Positions 34,901 through 46,800 of a DNA stretch of 64,000 nucleotides are shown in pieces; the stretch's first letter is position 1; each line of letters begins with the position of its first letter. A program made the position numbers and the translations under genes. The stretch comes from Taenia hydatigena. Its lineage: Eukaryota > Platyhelminthes > Cestoda > Cyclophyllidea > Taeniidae. The DNA lies in assembly GCA_036345935.2 (NCBI GenBank), contig JADWOT020000010.1:8627576-8691575 (forward strand), given 5' to 3'. The notes under the pieces were generated by a model, which saw only the letters and a list, made by a program, of their open reading frames with translations, had not been told where the DNA came from and ran no database searches.

Positions 34901-37900
34901 CATTCATGCTGCTTCCATCAGCAATGTCGAACTCCATTTTAGGGTATGCGGCACTGTCTGCTATTGTGACCGTTGTGCTTACCATTGCACTCCACTTTTC
35001 ATGGAGTTTAATGAATATTTGTTTTGTGGGAAATTATATGCTAATCAATTTGGTTTGCTAATTGAGTAAAATTACAGTTGCTAAAACAAATGGAAGACTT
35101 TAATGTCTCAGCAGTGTCCACAATTTTTATTTAAGCGATGTGTGGAACCGGGTTTGGTGCTGACAGTGAGTCCTTACGAATTCAGTGCCAGCGTTCTTGC
35201 AGCGATGTTGGCTGATACATTAAGGTGTTCTTCATGTCAAATTTGACTCAAGCGAGTGTGTTTATCCTTCTTTTTATAGTTGATAATCGAATGCCTTGTA
35301 GTCAGAAGAATTGAAGCATTTGTACTCTAGTGATGTTATAACAAGTCCAGGCATGCATTCCACTTCGGTTTGATGATCTAACCTGCTCAGTGCTTCAGGG
35401 CATCCCAAGATTATTCCAGTTCACTTAAGCGTAGTTATGTGAACAAAGACTTCTGCCCAGTGGGATATAGTCTTGTTTTAGCGCATACCATGGTAATCTA
35501 AAGGGCTAATTGTTTCCGCTCACGCATGTGTGCTACTAGAGAAATGCAAAATAGACCGTAAAATATGCAGCATGGATTGTTGCAATGCTAGGGGATAAGG
35601 AAAAGCGGGTATTGAAAACGTGAAAATTGCCAAAACTAATTGGGCAATATTTGCGGAAAATATACACATGTATGAGTAAGCCAGTGCGTAATCTTTCCAC
35701 ACCGAGTCAGTCGGTTGAATATTAATACATTCTCCAGATTTTCTGTATATTTTTATTTTACAGGACTTGCGATGACACGGGCCATCAAATGCAAGGCCCT
35801 GTCTTTTACCCCTAAGACATGAATAATAGGAAATATCAAAATAGTTGATTAGTCTGACGTTAAATGCCTTAAGAAAACAAATGCTTCCACTGCTTCATGT
35901 CAGCAGAATAACTACTCATTATTGCTTCTTATTTTGCCAGCTTCCTTTACATGGATTTCGCACATTCGTATGCAATATTAGTTGATGTACACTTTTAGGT
36001 TCTAAAAAGCCAAATGTACACTAAATGTCTCGCTTCAGACTCAAAAGTATCAGACTTTTAAAATGCCTAAAATTAAGCCTTCTTTGCATCGCTGTTGCGA
36101 CTAGGGCTGTAGCGGATGGCCGGAGTCTGCACAGAAGCAAACCCGTGGCGATTGCTTTTGCGTGCCTTCCCCTTTTCCAAAATTTTGGCTTTTTAGAACA
36201 TTAATCAGTGTTAATCGAATTCGGAACACTTTTTTGCTATATGGAACGCGCTTAGTAATAGCAGAAACGATAATTTTATTCGCTGTTCTCCCAATGCCAC
36301 ATAGTACAGAGAAAACCCAAAATAACCGTGCATACAGAAGTTGCTTGATGTTGGATTTGCTAAAAGAGCCCCTCATGCAAAGTGCAGGTTGGTTTTTAAT
36401 TCGGTAAATTAAATTTGCTCTGCAACGATTTTGGTGAAAACTGGTGCTGGCCACGAGGAGGGGAGGACGAAATGCCAATAATACATTGGTGTAGAAAGGA
36501 AGATAGAGGAGCAAAGTAAAGGGATATCTTTGCGATGTTCAACAACTAATTATAAATTGTGGAGAAGAATCCATGCGCCATTTAGTAGTCCACCACGTGT
36601 CTTTCATGCAACTTAAACGGCTGGCTTCTCTCACTCACCCTTAATGCATACCCACTATTTATTTGATCTTGGGTCCTAAAATCTGTTAAAAGCTAATGAG
36701 TGAGGCCTTCAGGCTTAGGCAGTATGCAGATAAAGTTTCGAGTCCAAAATGCCCTAAGTAACTAGGCACAAAAGGGAATCAAAGAAAGGTAATTTGTCGT
36801 AAAGCCGCTGTTAAGGTGCTGCTAACATTTGACAAATTGTCAATGCGAAAACGACGTCTTTAGATCAATTTAATCACGTTTTACCTTAGTTACAACAGCC
36901 ACTTTGAAATATTTTGCAGGTGGTGAGAAATTGCAGCGACGCAAAGGTTTGGTAGGAACGGGTATGTGAAATCACAAAAAGTATCAAGGCAACGTTAATA
37001 CCACCCAAAATTAGCCAAAAGTAGGCAAAAGTGCTAAATTTTTAGGCGGTTTAACCGTAACGATTATTCTGCTTTGGATTTTCTATGGACTAACTGAATG
37101 TCATATGAATTTCACTGCATCGTGTATGTTCGTTCCCGAAACTGCTTGCTAAGAACATTTTTGCATCACTAAGGCATATAAAGCACTTGACTTAAGACGC
37201 GTAGCTTTATTTGCAAGGATTTCTGCTACTAGTGTGAGGAACCGATATTGTTTTGAACTTTAGCAGCGTCTTGAACAATCCACATTCCATCTGGCATTGT
37301 CAAAATAAACGATAAGTCGCTTTTCTTGGGCTTAAAGTTTTCCTTCTGTGCGCCGGGTTGGCGTGTCGACACTCACGAGTAAGTGCATTACGTGGAGCAA
37401 CATTAGTCTGCTGAGGAAAAGGAGATTGATTGCCTGAGCGAGAGGGTGCTTCGTTTTATGAAGAGGTGGCTGTGGAGAAGTGGAGAGGATAGCACGTCAA
37501 AGACCGGTGATAGCAGGCATAGTGGTGATACTAGCAGGGAACGGTGAAATGCAGAGAAAACGATGAAAATACATTGATTTAGCAACTAACTCGTTCGTTG
37601 TTCATTAAAAAAGGCTATACGGTCGTGTCAGTGGCGTCCTAAGTGTGTAGCGTAAGCAGGCTCTCTATTCTCCCCCGTTCTCCTTATCTTCTCTACTCCG
37701 CACCACATCAAGCTAAGCTACGGTGCACTGGGTTAAGCTAAGTTGGCCTGCAGCACCCCACACTCCTCTATGGTAGAACTCCTTAGACAAAGGAACACTG
37801 AAGACAGAGGAACCATAGAAGTTGGGAATAGTTTTGCTAGCTGGCTAACTAACTAACGCCGCCATGTCAGGATTATTCGTGTATTTCTGATGAAATTCTC

Positions 37901-38627
37901 AGTAGCCTACCTATTCAGATGGCAGGCAATCACCAAAAGGGAAAGCTTAAAGGGAGCAGCTGCTATGGCGGACTGCGACAAAATATTGTGATATGCTGCA
38001 ATGTGGCGCAGATTAGTGTAGAGCAGCCCAGCTCTGGAGAGCAAATGACAATTGCGATTGTATAACGCAATAGCCGCTGAGCGTCAAACCGGAGAGGGTG
38101 ATTAGAAATGGCAATGCTGACCGCATGCTAGCATTTGTTGCTCAGATCGCTGAACGGAAGCGGCCCATAGCAATTCCTATCAATCGGGTGCACCTCAGCG
38201 CTCGTTAAGTTCTTTAGTCTTCTACACCATTGTAATGGTTCTCTTTGCCGTATGGTAAGTCAACAACAATGCGACGACGTGCAATGAAGACTCCGCCGCT
38301 CAAACACGACAAGGAGCGTGCGCCAACGCTATGTCGATTTCCTATGGCACACTCGCTAATAACGTTCCATAGGACTTCCTTTTCTTTGCTCCATTCGACA
38401 AGAATTTTGCTGACCTAAATAAACCCTGTAAATAAGCATTTTCGTGCTAAATTCGATGAATGGATGCAGGAATTTAACCTTAACAAGGTCATTAAACGGA
38501 TCTCAGTGTTACTCACTAATCTTTTAACTGAGTGGAGGCATTAAAAATAATGAAGATCGTCTCATCCTAGATGTGAGAGTAGATGCGAACCAATTATGAC
38601 TCAATGCTAAAAGCATGCTTTTATGCT
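34901..38627. other. No firm gene; one weak exon candidate
   Basis: Mostly non-coding. A weak plus-strand exon candidate at 36197-36387 is listed separately. The overlapping 137-codon minus-strand frame at 36101-36514 is a competing reading. Confidence 0.4.
36197..36387 (+). CDS. Weak exon candidate
   Basis: It follows a good acceptor (TTGGCTTTTTAG) and ends at GTGCAG|GTTGGT. The 63-codon peptide (for example RIRNTFLLYGTRLVIAETII) could be a real membrane or helical segment. A minus-strand frame is open over the same bases, so strand and reality are both uncertain. Confidence 0.2.
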
Positions 38628-38822
38628 TTAGTTCTGCTCTATAGCTTCATTAGAGTTTTTTGATGGGAAGGTTTCTTTTTTCTGGGTGAGTCTCACATCT
38701 TTAATAGCATTTGTCAATTCTGAAAAAAAGGAAGGGGTGCTGATTGCAGGATTGGAAGCATTTCCGTTTGAGGACCTGATTTCTTCGCCCTCGGAAAAGG
38801 TCTTCGGTTCCCCTTTTCTCAT
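38628..38822 (-). CDS. Putative terminal exon, polar protein
   Basis: An open frame of 64 codons ends in TAA. The peptide is highly polar (KGEPKTFSEGEEIRSSNGN) with one helical patch, SELTNAIKDVRLTQKK, that faintly recalls an actin-binding WH2 motif, though it lacks the usual Gly and LKK. A very strong acceptor (polypyrimidine tract then TTTTTTTCAG) lies inside the frame near 38722, so the exon may be only the last 30 codons. It lies 0.4 kb downstream of the bHLH gene's predicted stop, on the same strand. Confidence 0.35.
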   Translation of the reverse strand: MRKGEPKTFSEGEEIRSSNGNASNPAISTPSFFSELTNAIKDVRLTQKKETFPSKNSNEAIEQN

Positions 38823-39256
38823 TTGCGAAGGATAAAAGGAGAGCGTGTTCTGTGCACAGTTTGGTCATTGAAGTGCCGAAAGAGTCTGCACCTATTAATC
38901 AAGAGCTCTATTGTCGGTGGTATTATGCGTACGTGAAGCCGCGTTTGGTGAATAGATAAGTTCCTTTCACAATCCGAATTCACGAAAATCTGCTTGTGTG
39001 AAGGTCCAACTCGGATGGCTATAGTGTGTCTTTTTGAATACCATATGTTCAAACGAACGCTTAGATTACATTAAGAGAAGTGCCGCCGACGGAGTGCGCC
39101 ATTCCATACCGGAGGTCAGCATCCTCGCACCGACAATAAGGCGACACGAGTGGTAGTGAGAACACAAATAAGTGTGGGCTATGGCACATGCTTAGTGCGG
39201 TTAACACATTTCAGTAATTTAGAAATTGAAGGGAAATTCAGATGAATAACTTGGCC

Positions 39257-39490
39257 TTAGGCGTCCGCACTACGTATGCCTGCGACAGCAGACGTGTTGT
39301 GCCTTACAAAGGCTGGAACAGTATTCCAGACTTGTTCAGGCATAATGTCACATCTTTGTGACAGGGCGGCTTCCCAGGCTCTCAGTTGAATGCTCAGACA
39401 CATGTGTGGATGCACCGGAAGCTCTTCTATGTAATAACCTCCAAAGCATCCAATAAGTTGGAAAACCGTCGTAACTAGATCTACGTTCAT
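39257..39490 (-). CDS. Candidate C-terminal exon of the bHLH gene
   Basis: The exon starts in phase 0 after TTAATTAGCAG and runs 77 codons to TAA. Its peptide (for example GCFGGYYIEELPVHPHMCLS and RCDIMPEQVWNTVPAF) is protein-like but matches no domain I know. The upstream bHLH exon has a phase 0 donor at CGG|GTCAGT, 219 bases away, so the two can be joined in frame. In TCF21-type proteins a short non-conserved tail follows the bHLH, which fits. The alternative is that the bHLH exon simply reads through to its own stop near 39656. Confidence 0.45.
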   Translation of the reverse strand: MNVDLVTTVFQLIGCFGGYYIEELPVHPHMCLSIQLRAWEAALSQRCDIMPEQVWNTVPAFVRHNTSAVAGIRSADA

Positions 39491-39709
39491 CTGCTAATTA
39501 AAGACTTACGAATAAGCTGCATCGATCATGCCGAATAAATCGCTTCCACAGCTATTCGTAGAAGTCGGTGATCAGAGAAGGCTTACCACTTCAAAATTAG
39601 CTTACGTTATGCACCAAGTGGGCGACAGTGAATAAAGGGGACGTTGTCATTGTGCTCAAGGTAGTGGTGGAGGTGGAGGAAAGGAGGAAGAGTAGGACGA
39701 ATTACTGAC

Positions 39710-39961
39710 CCGACTTTGCAGCTGGGCCACAGTCTGTAGTTGACGAATGTACACAATGGCTAAACGCAGGGTTCGCAGTTTTGCTACCTTGGTATCTTGT
39801 AAAACATGAGGAAGGTAGGTTTGTAGTTGAGCGAATGCTTTATTCAACGCCTCTGTTCGGCATCTGTCCTGCTCGCGTTGAGTAGTGCGTCTCTTCTTCT
39901 CGTAATCGTCATCTTCGTTCTGGGCATCAGTCGAAGAAGTACATTCACTCGAAGCGTTAGC
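39710..39961 (-). CDS. bHLH transcription factor exon (TCF21/musculin/HAND-like)
   Basis: The exon starts after CAATGTTTAG in phase 0 and encodes 84 residues. First comes a Ser/Thr-rich and acidic segment (SSTDAQNEDDDYE), then a basic region KKRRTTQREQDRCR, helix 1 with LNKAFAQL, a loop containing LPHVLQDTK, and helix 2 with KLRTLRLAIVYIRQL. Leu-x-Lys-Ala-Phe, the DTK and the TLRLA-x-x-YI core match the TCF21/musculin and HAND groups of class II bHLH factors, which bind E-box DNA with E-proteins in mesoderm and muscle development. The invariant basic-region Glu is Asp here and the usual Asn is Arg. If no donor is used after CGG, the frame continues through a poly-Pro tail to a TGA at 39656-39658. 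The first exon with the start codon is not identified; a short ATG frame near 40240 is one candidate. Confidence 0.85.
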
Positions 39962-41781
39962 CTAAACATTGCTAATCTACTGGACTGAAACCAGAGGTGA
40001 TGCTGTGATGAACCTTTATCACTGGTTCATTACAAATGACAACCATAAATCAGGGCATTTTGGAAGATCAACACTCCCACTATGTCAAAACGAGCAAAAA
40101 TTTCTCATCCAGTCCTAATATGCTTAAGGAAGACATTCTAGAATGAGGAAGACAAAAGTCTAGAAATGTCAGGTGTGGAATACGATCAGCCGGACGAGAT
40201 GCACATTAAGCCATTTCAATCCCTCAAATAGGTCACTGCGTGTAGCCATTGTGATAAAACGAAAACTTATTCTGTCCCATTTTCTAATGTGTAGAAGTTG
40301 ATTAGCTAACGATGCAATAGAATATTTTGGACGTCGTCCACTTCAAACTGCCACAGCGTGCTGTGCTGTTCCTTAAGTGTTATACAGATGCTAACCCTCT
40401 CAGGCATATCGTCTTTATGCACAGGAAAGGCCTTTCTTCTTCAAAAGCGCCTTCATGGAGCGCTGCCTGGCATTTTGACAACCGATTCCTACACCGCTTT
40501 TTAAGAAGATCGGTGTTTTGGATTAAATTCCTTTGCCAGTTTTAAATGCCATCCTTTAGCACTATATTAGTGCCAAAAATAGCTTTATTAATTAAAAGTA
40601 ATGCAATTTTACCGACTTCAAAGCAAGGTAAACATTGTTGCGTGGATTATGGTTGTCTAGGGTAAAACTCTCAAAATTGTTAGTAAATGTTTCCCAATAG
40701 CAGGTTCTCTCAAAATTTGTAGTGGGTATCGGTGCCTGGTGATCGGACAGTGCAAAGATTTCGAAAGAAAAAAACTGAGTGATTTTGGAAGAGAATTTTT
40801 AACTATCAGGACTTTAGTGCTTTGCATGGAGCTGTTATATTTTATAGTTGTTTCCAGCATCTATTATGCATGAGGCTGTATTTTACTTATTCACTTCTGT
40901 CAACGCATAAATGTGACAAGCGGTTTTATACATTTAATCCAATTATTTCTGCAAGAAATCGGCTTCTAACTAGACTAGTTATGTTCAAAAGACAAAGGCA
41001 ACTGCAAAATGTGCTTGGTTTCAAGAGGCATTTAGGCGTTCTTTGCAGCGAAGTCTTAGACCGGACACGTTTATTACAGGCTGTATTTGTTTCCTGCCTT
41101 CGGAGGCATCGACGTAACATTATGAGAAAACCACCTACGAAAATAAAAGGCCAGTAAGATGGTTATGAATGTTTCTACGGTTTAAAGCACTGCCCACAGA
41201 GACCAATCTGTCCTATCAGCCTCGATTTTCGCCGGGAATTTTTTTCTGACCAACCAAAATGTCCCATTGGTGGGACAGGCGCTGATAACGAATTTGTAGT
41301 TTTAAGGCCTAGTGACATCCCCGTCGCCAAGTCAGTGGGATCGACCATTTGGACTGCGCTCAACGTGATTAGCACACGACAGCCAGTCTGTTTGAAGCCT
41401 TATTTTGATGATGTCAGCAAGTGGTGGATGTAATAGTAGCTTGAACGCACCAGTATGCAAGGCTTTGTTAAATGGGGAACAATAATTCGAAAACGGTTGC
41501 ATCATTAGAGAAATAATCGCTGGCACAGAATTGGTATGATTCATTCAGTCATGCGAAATTCGGGTTTTAAGATTAACCCAGATAGAATAATCAGTGAGGT
41601 CTATTTATTTTAGACTTCTCTGTAAACGCAATCCAAAATTATGAGACTAATTGAGCCAGGATAAATAATGAAGGTTAATTATTTAGGCGAGAAGCATTAA
41701 GTCACGGGCAGCATCAAGGAACGAGAATAAAATTTTTAGCATATTCTTATTTGCACCTCTGAGCCTGACTGCCTCAGCACA
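39962..41781. other. Upstream region of the bHLH gene; no firm exon
   Basis: The 5' exon(s) of the bHLH gene should lie here or further up. Candidates are a 26-codon ATG frame starting MATRSDLFEGLKW near 40240 on the minus strand, and a Ser/Pro-containing minus frame at 41175-41375. Neither has a phase-matched donor that I trust. Confidence 0.35.
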
Positions 41782-42026
41782 CTATGAAGAGATTAGTCTG
41801 TCTCTGTCAGACTCAGACAACCTTCGTAGGCGGGATGCTTTCTCAGGTGCGGCAATGTGCTCCAAGCTCTTCCCTGCGCTATCAGCAAACTGTCCCATCG
41901 CAATCGTGGAATTCGTTAGGAATTGCATGTAGGGTATGGACCACAATATTCTCATTGCATAGTTAAGGCCCTCTAAGCTGATTGGAAAGGAATTATATGT
42001 CGAATTGAAGCCATACTTGTGAAGAA
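41782..42026 (-). CDS. Terminal exon of an unrecognised protein
   Basis: A strong pyrimidine tract (TCTTTTTTTCTCTGG) and TTGTTTAG acceptor precede it. The frame then runs 80 codons to TAG. The peptide goes from FNSTYNSFPISLEGLNYAMR through a hydrophobic stretch (ILWSIPYMQF) to a charged C-terminus with EHIAAPEKASRLRRLSESDRDR, a plausible helical tail. The exon begins in the second position of a codon, so the preceding exon must end in phase 1. No family recognised. The overlapping plus-strand frame is shorter and less protein-like. Confidence 0.5.
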
Positions 42027-43645
42027 CTAAACAACACCTCCAGAGAAAAAAAGACGGCGGCTGAAGAGGTCGCAGGGGTGCAAAATGATTTTTCCCAAAT
42101 TTCTTTGTATTCTTATGTCTATTAATGCGTATTTTCAGTAGGTGCTCAAACCTTTGATGAGAGTAGGGCAGAAATGCCCGGATTTTTGATATTCGCAACC
42201 GGCAATGGAGACGTCGTCACTAAAGTATTAGCTTACCGCAGCCTTATTTACATTTGCAGATGAAGTTTGAGGAGAAAATTACATGTCTGTCATCAAAAAT
42301 CACTTGTCTTGGTGTCCTAAAAATAGTTTCGCGCCTGGCGATGCTTTTTCTTACTTGTGCGACTTTTGGTGTGGATCCATTCACCTTTAGGTCGACTTAT
42401 TGCAAGCGCCAACCCGAGCTGTAGATGCGCTTTAGATTTTCACAAAGCAAGGATTCCAGTTTTAAACAAACAAGCTCAAAGACACATAAAGAATCAAAAT
42501 GGGAAGTGAAGAAGCTCAAATGACGCATTCAATTTAATGTTTAAGCTTTTAGTCCCTATCGACGCAAACGTCACTGAATCGGGTAGAATGGATACAATCA
42601 ATCACCCGGCAGGGCCATACCTCTTCGAAGCTAGACGATTTAATATCCAGCGCATCGACAGCAGAGCTGAAGACTGAAGCCCGGACACGCTTGCCCGATT
42701 TATGTAATTCTGCATTACATCGTGGAGCCTTCTTCGCTTGCTTTCGTTATTTATGCCAGGGTAGTAACTGTCTGGTGCCGAACTCCATGATTTGTGCGAT
42801 TTTGACTACGGCGGACATTCGTTCTGATCGAGAAGCCTACTCCGCCAATCTGTACGTGCCATACAAAGGAGAGTGGAGTGCAAACTAAAGCGCGTGTGTC
42901 CCATCATTAAAAATATTTCTCCCTTATACCTCTACTGTCTGCAACCCCTTAGGTAAGGGGGGCTGACAGGGAGTAGGTGGAAGGGGAGACAGATTGTGCA
43001 CCTATGTGAAGAAATAGAGAGACAGACTTTTGCAAGCCAGGGATCTGCCAAAGTGTCCTGAAGTCGGCGTTCTATGGCAGGCAATGCGCATCTTTAACCA
43101 CTGCAAATCATTGCATTTGTCTTGCTTCCCATGCACTCACGGTACACTTATTACAAATAGGCGTCCGGCTAATTCATTCCAAAGGAGATGATTGACTCTC
43201 ACACCTTTGTGTGGATTTGAAGTGTTGTTCGAAGATGTCATAGGAGTTAGTCCATCCTTCTTGCAGCAGTTAGCCTAGACCGACAGCAAATGTGTGGCAC
43301 GTATGTGTGCCGCTAGTGGCGAATATGCTAATCAAATCCGCAATGCGTTGCTCAAAAATCTTGTGTTTGGCAAGCAGTACAAACAGTATTAACATAAAAA
43401 TCCAAAAAATGTAGGTCAACGTTCACTAGAATCCATGAATAGCTCGAAAAATATACCAAGTCTAAGGTCATTTCCTGTCCAATAGTCGATAATCACCAGA
43501 GTATTTAGAAATTTATTGGCTTGATGGTCGTAGGAGAGGAGGAATCTAACTCAACTAACACTAACCCGCACCTGACACTCTAGAGCGAGGAGGAGTGAAT
43601 GAGTTGATGGTAGACGTTTAACTTGCTTTCATTATCGTCCTACAC
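42027..43645. other. No supported gene
   Basis: Presumed intronic or intergenic sequence between two minus-strand exons. A CCCCTTAGGTAAGGGG palindrome lies near 42944-42959. Confidence 0.4.
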
Positions 43646-43893
43646 CTGCACAACGACTCGTAGACCAATGGCAACGATTCAAGTGGAATACGAGGCATGG
43701 CAGAGAGCGTAGCTTGACTTGTAAGCTCTTCTATCCCGCCGCTGTTCCCTGCACCGTCTATTTTCCTTAAAATCACACCAGACAGTGATGATGGCCAAGA
43801 GAGGGATAGACGAGTATCACTGCAGTCTACTTGTTGCCATCGTCCTCCACGCTGGTGCTCGGGAGCCAAAATGATAAAATTTCCGGGGCTGGC
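43646..43893 (-). CDS. Exon with a fibronectin type III-like pattern
   Basis: The acceptor is excellent (GACCGCCCATCTGTGTCCAG) and the exon runs 248 bases to CAG|GTGTAG, phase 0 to phase 2. The peptide has DTRLSLSWPSSLSG followed by ILRKIDG and then IPLESLPLVYES. This resembles the FN3 signature of a buried Trp-Pro after a beta strand and a Leu-x-x-Tyr near the end, but the match is partial and the first strands are not clear. The reading continues 9 codons past the donor to TAA. It may belong to the gene ending at 41782, though the phases need at least one more exon between them. Confidence 0.45.
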
Positions 43894-46800
43894 CTGGACA
43901 CAGATGGGCGGTCAGAGTGCAAGGGTCCAAGATGTGGCATTTATTATGTCCCAATTACCTGATTTCTATGCTAAAGAAGAGGAGAGAGAAGAGAATATTG
44001 TATAGTGATGCTCTGCAAATCCACCTTGTTTTATATGAAAGTTATTTACCTCGAATTCGGCCGGATTTTCACCCACGTGGGAACACTGGAAGTCATAGAG
44101 GGGGCAAAGATAGAAGTTGGAAATATAAAATTTTTAGAAGGCCAAGTGGTTATTGTAGGACTTGGCATTGCTTCTTTGTAGGATCGGCTCGTTCTTCAGG
44201 CACAAGAAGAACCGCGACCGATTGAATAACCTCGGTTTCCTATTTTCCAAACTTAGCGCTGAGATAAAAGTTAGAGCATGGAATCGCAAAGACTGCGTTG
44301 GTACGGCGACGTTGCTCAGCCTAACGAATGCGCTTCTTCCCATGTCGTCGCGCTTGATGTCACTGCAATTTTCGACTAATAAAATTAGAGCTATTGCTAA
44401 GTAATAAGGTCACGTGTTTCCGCTCTGATGCAAACACATAACTTTTGGATTCGGAAGCTGATGTGGGATAGGACACTATCTTTGTGCAGACATGCACAAA
44501 TGCAGTACAAATGGAAAGAACATGCATAAAATTAACGCTAGGGGAGAATCGTCTACCGAGAGCCGCACGTTTTTGAAGTCCAAGTGCGAAGGGCTGGCAC
44601 GCAATGCTGGAAGTAAGTACCAAAACCGTGGAAGAACGCCTGTACCTCATATCACCTCAAAATGATGATGTTAGAAGATGTGCAGCCTCTAATATAGGTT
44701 TTGGCCAGACGCCGAACTCAAACCAATCAATTGCCGATTCTTCAAAAGGCGATAAAGTTGTGAAACAATAGCTTAAGCCTCTTCTATACTTTTGTCCCCG
44801 CCGTTCATCCTTTCCACATACTTCCACCTTCGACAAACCTTCACACTTTGTTGTTGCATTAACGAGTCGCCAAACACACTAGTGGGAGCGAAACGCGCTA
44901 CCGCGATGAATCTACATCATCATACGTGAAAGTGGGTGCCTACCCTCCACATCACCACCGATTTGCATTTTTCAGTCTATCACACTTTTTATTTACCACA
45001 TTCTAGGTTCTCTGCAAAATGCTAAAGCTCTAAATGCTCGACTACCCAATTCCATTCAACAACACGGATTCTTGTTTGCTTTGCTCTAACACTTCCTATC
45101 CACGAAAACCCATTTAACTCTAGCTCGTTATGTCTGCCGTTTACTTTTCATTAACCACCAAATTTGATTTGTAATTGCGCTCTTCAATATTATGACAGTC
45201 TCAAGATCCTCATCATGTGTTGGGCAAAATTTCTCCACTGCGCACCAGGGAAATGATGACATCAATTCATTTTTAAGTGGTTAGGAAGAATTATTTTGCA
45301 TTCGGTCTTAGGAGTAACACTAGATAGCCTACGTTTGCGTGGTTTGAGCTCATGCTGCATTGTGACGCCACTTATTTGTTTTGGGTAGAGTAGTAAATCT
45401 TTACGACTAGGATTCCCTGTCAGCTTTGACAAGGACGCAATTTTGGATGCCGAAAGACAATCATAAATTTTATGATGAGACCCCACATCACTTTACCTTC
45501 TTTCCGAGTGGCACTTGATGCAAGTAAAGGCCTATAGGGAAGCATTTTAAACTATTCCTGGCCTGATATTCACATCAATTTACCAGCATCACATTGCGCC
45601 ATTAACAGTTCCGCTTTGTTCAAAGGCGGATGCAAACAAATAGGGGGTGAATTTTAATAAGATTTGATTTAAGCAGTTGATAGGCCAGGAAACCTTCGCA
45701 ACGGTAGGCAAAGTTAAAAGATGCAAAGAACCACAGGTGCTTAAGTGAATCCAATACTCCCTTCTTCACCTCACCTCTTTGGCATTTACGTCCTGCGTAA
45801 AGCGGTTCGTTAAGGGGAGGGACATCCTGTTTTCCTTTCCCAAACACCTATGTCCTCGTTACAATCACCCATCTGCCTAACTCAATTGAAGCTGCACCTG
45901 ACAAGCAACTTTAATTGGCTTAGTCGCGAGGCACGAGTGTCTACTAAAGCCCTCTTGGCGATCATTTTCAAGCCTCTGGAAAGCCATTGCCTTTTTCCAG
46001 AATGCCGAAGCTGAATGCACGCCTAAATGATTCCTTACGTCTAACTCTAAACGATGCATTAGAAAAGGATCAACACAACATTGAGAACTAAAGTTTTGAA
46101 TAGTAGGGTGGAAGTCAATTTAAAACCAGTCAATGCAATGCCGGAGCAGCCGCAACTAATTGTTCACGGTATTGAGCGCCATAAAGATGTAATGAAAGGC
46201 AATAAATAACCAAGCGTCTATAACTAAAATAGGTCCGTATTAATGAGCAAGTAATGTACGGTAGCAAGTATTTATCAAAGATAAGTTTTTTCACGAAATT
46301 GAACTTTACAAAACAAAAAATATTTTTATTAAGATAAAGGAATCTATTCCCAAGCTGCTGAACCAACTTAAGTGGTGGCTGGAAGTACCGTGCAATAAAA
46401 ATGTGGGCATGTACATGGTTGAGGGAAATGGACAAATGAGTATGTATGTGTGCATAAGCCTAGGTCTTGCCAAAAACTAGGTCTAATTAATCAAAACCCA
46501 CCGGTTATGTAGGGAGCAGGCTAGGGCGGGAGAGCCTACTCAGGTGGAATAAGTAGCGAGCGGGAAAGAGAGGTAAAGGAAGGGAGTGAGAGGAGCGATT
46601 TTGGTTAGAAGCAAGTGGTTTGCGTTTGAGGGAGGAAAAGCAGACTTTCAAGGTGGTGAAAAGGGAAGATGGGAAGCGAATGTTGGTAAGTGGATCAGAG
46701 AGTATGTGTATAGAGGGAGGAAGGTTTGCGCAGGCACTTCCTACGTTAAGGCTCCCCAACTCCTGCACTATCGAGTAGTGATTACGTGAGGACACACGAC

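Noticed and set aside
36101..36514. 137-codon minus-strand frame
   Set aside because: Basic, low-information peptide; the plus strand over the same bases has a better acceptor and donor.
41175..41375. Ser/Pro-containing minus frame as the first exon of the bHLH gene
   Set aside because: No donor in the needed phase 0; joining would break the bHLH frame.
46505..46795. 96-codon minus-strand frame rich in Ser, Leu and Pro
   Set aside because: It arises from a purine/pyrimidine-skewed tract that lacks stop codons by composition.
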